From an uncultured Clostridia bacterium (GTDB lineage Bacteria > Bacillota > Clostridia > Christensenellales > Pumilibacteraceae), in NCBI GenBank assembly GCA_947627075.1, contig CANQUR010000073.1, positions 1-7,774 on the forward strand: a stretch of 7,774 bases of DNA, read 5' to 3'. Both the position numbers and the translations under genes were made by a program. The notes beneath the pieces were generated by a model, which had not been told where the DNA came from, did no database searches, and saw only the letters and a program-made list of their open reading frames with translations. The number at the start of each line of letters is the position of its first letter. Within the stretch, counting starts at the first letter, position 1. Positions 7,514 to 7,774 of this stretch are shown here, piece by piece.

Positions 7514-7774
7514 ATGGCGGGTTTTTACGAGCAAGCGGAAAAGATCTTGGAAGGTTGCGGCGGCAAAAGATTGCTGTTGCACAGTTGTTGCGCGCCGTGT
7601 TCGAGCAGTGTGCTTGAATTTCTCATGCCAAAAATCAAGGTTACGGTCTATTATTATAATCCGTGCATAATGCCTGCGGAAGAATACGAGCATAGATTGA
7701 GCGAGCAAAGGCGTCTGTGCGGCATTTTGAACGTCCCGCTTAAAATGCCGCACAGACGCCTTTGCTCGCTCAAT
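7514..7774 (+). CDS. queH: QueH, epoxyqueuosine reductase (N-terminal part; 3' end missing and last bases suspect)
   Basis: The first 87 codons of an open frame match QueH (formerly DUF208), an iron-sulphur enzyme that reduces epoxyqueuosine to queuosine in tRNA, the last step of queuosine synthesis. It is the non-homologous alternative to the cobalamin-dependent QueG. The diagnostic motif is LLLHSCCAPCSSSVLEFL, with Cys25, Cys26 and Cys29 as likely metal-site residues. It is followed by VTVYYYNPCIMPAEEY and an EQRRL stretch in the expected order. Family members usually read NPNI where this has NPCI (Cys51). The match to QueH holds to about residue 76 (GILNVPL). Residues 77-87 (from 7742) are encoded by the right arm of a perfect inverted repeat and do not resemble QueH, so they are probably not genuine. 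The gene starts 16 bases after dnaB and likely belongs to the same transcript. Lack of the rest of the gene is due to the window end. Confidence 0.88.
   Translation, partial: MAGFYEQAEKILEGCGGKRLLLHSCCAPCSSSVLEFLMPKIKVTVYYYNPCIMPAEEYEHRLSEQRRLCGILNVPLKMPHRRLCSLN
7696..7774. repeat. Perfect 33-bp inverted repeat with 13-base loop at window end
   Basis: The left arm is 7696-7728, the loop 7729-7741 and the right arm 7742-7774. I paired the arms base by base and found no mismatch over 33 positions. The right arm ends on the last base of the window, so the repeat may extend further. The left arm is ordinary queH coding sequence. The right arm is its exact reverse complement and replaces the expected QueH continuation. 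There is no T run after it, and it lies inside a gene, so it is not an intrinsic terminator. The likeliest explanation is a fold-back chimera or assembly artefact at a contig edge. Confidence 0.97.

Noticed and set aside
7696..7774. Inverted repeat as an intrinsic terminator or transposon end
   Set aside because: It lies within queH coding sequence, has no T run, and one arm is plain conserved gene sequence. No transposase or target duplication is visible.

Overview
The window carries part or all of six genes, all on the + strand and tightly packed. In order they are the 3' end of sbcD, complete sbcC, complete pepF (oligoendopeptidase F), an unrecognised lipoprotein with a C-terminal membrane segment, complete dnaB (replicative helicase), and the 5' part of queH (epoxyqueuosine reductase). 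Strong AGGAGG-type ribosome sites, a Gram-positive-style extended -10 promoter, the PepF family and the iron-sulphur QueH enzyme (common in anaerobes) together suggest an uncultured member of the Clostridia. That placement is inference. No rRNA or other phylogenetic marker was available to test it.

There are two transcriptional blocks. Block 1 (1-3140) is the end of an sbcDC operon. sbcD and sbcC overlap by ATGA, and their products form the Mre11/Rad50-type nuclease-ATPase that processes DNA ends and hairpins. A 92-base gap (3141-3232) has no convincing terminator but holds a good sigma-A-type promoter with an extended -10, just ahead of pepF. Block 2 (3233 to the end) is pepF, lipoprotein gene, dnaB and queH, with junctions of 13 bases, a 14-base overlap and 16 bases. 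They are probably co-transcribed. The products have no obvious shared pathway: cytosolic peptide turnover, a surface protein, replication, and tRNA queuosine synthesis.

Two things stand out. First, the last 79 bases are a perfect 33-bp inverted repeat around a 13-base loop, ending exactly at the window edge and lying inside queH. The queH reading frame looks normal up to the loop and stops looking like QueH in the right arm. This fits a fold-back chimera at a contig end better than a biological hairpin. Second, dnaB sits in an unusual setting, overlapping a double-anchored lipoprotein gene. The helicase itself has about 9 extra residues between Walker A and the catalytic glutamate and a long charged C-terminal tail. 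A short similar peptide (T-x-E-E-I-L) occurs near the C-termini of both the lipoprotein and DnaB.

I found no mobile element, CRISPR array, tRNA or rRNA gene, and no clearly new multi-gene system.
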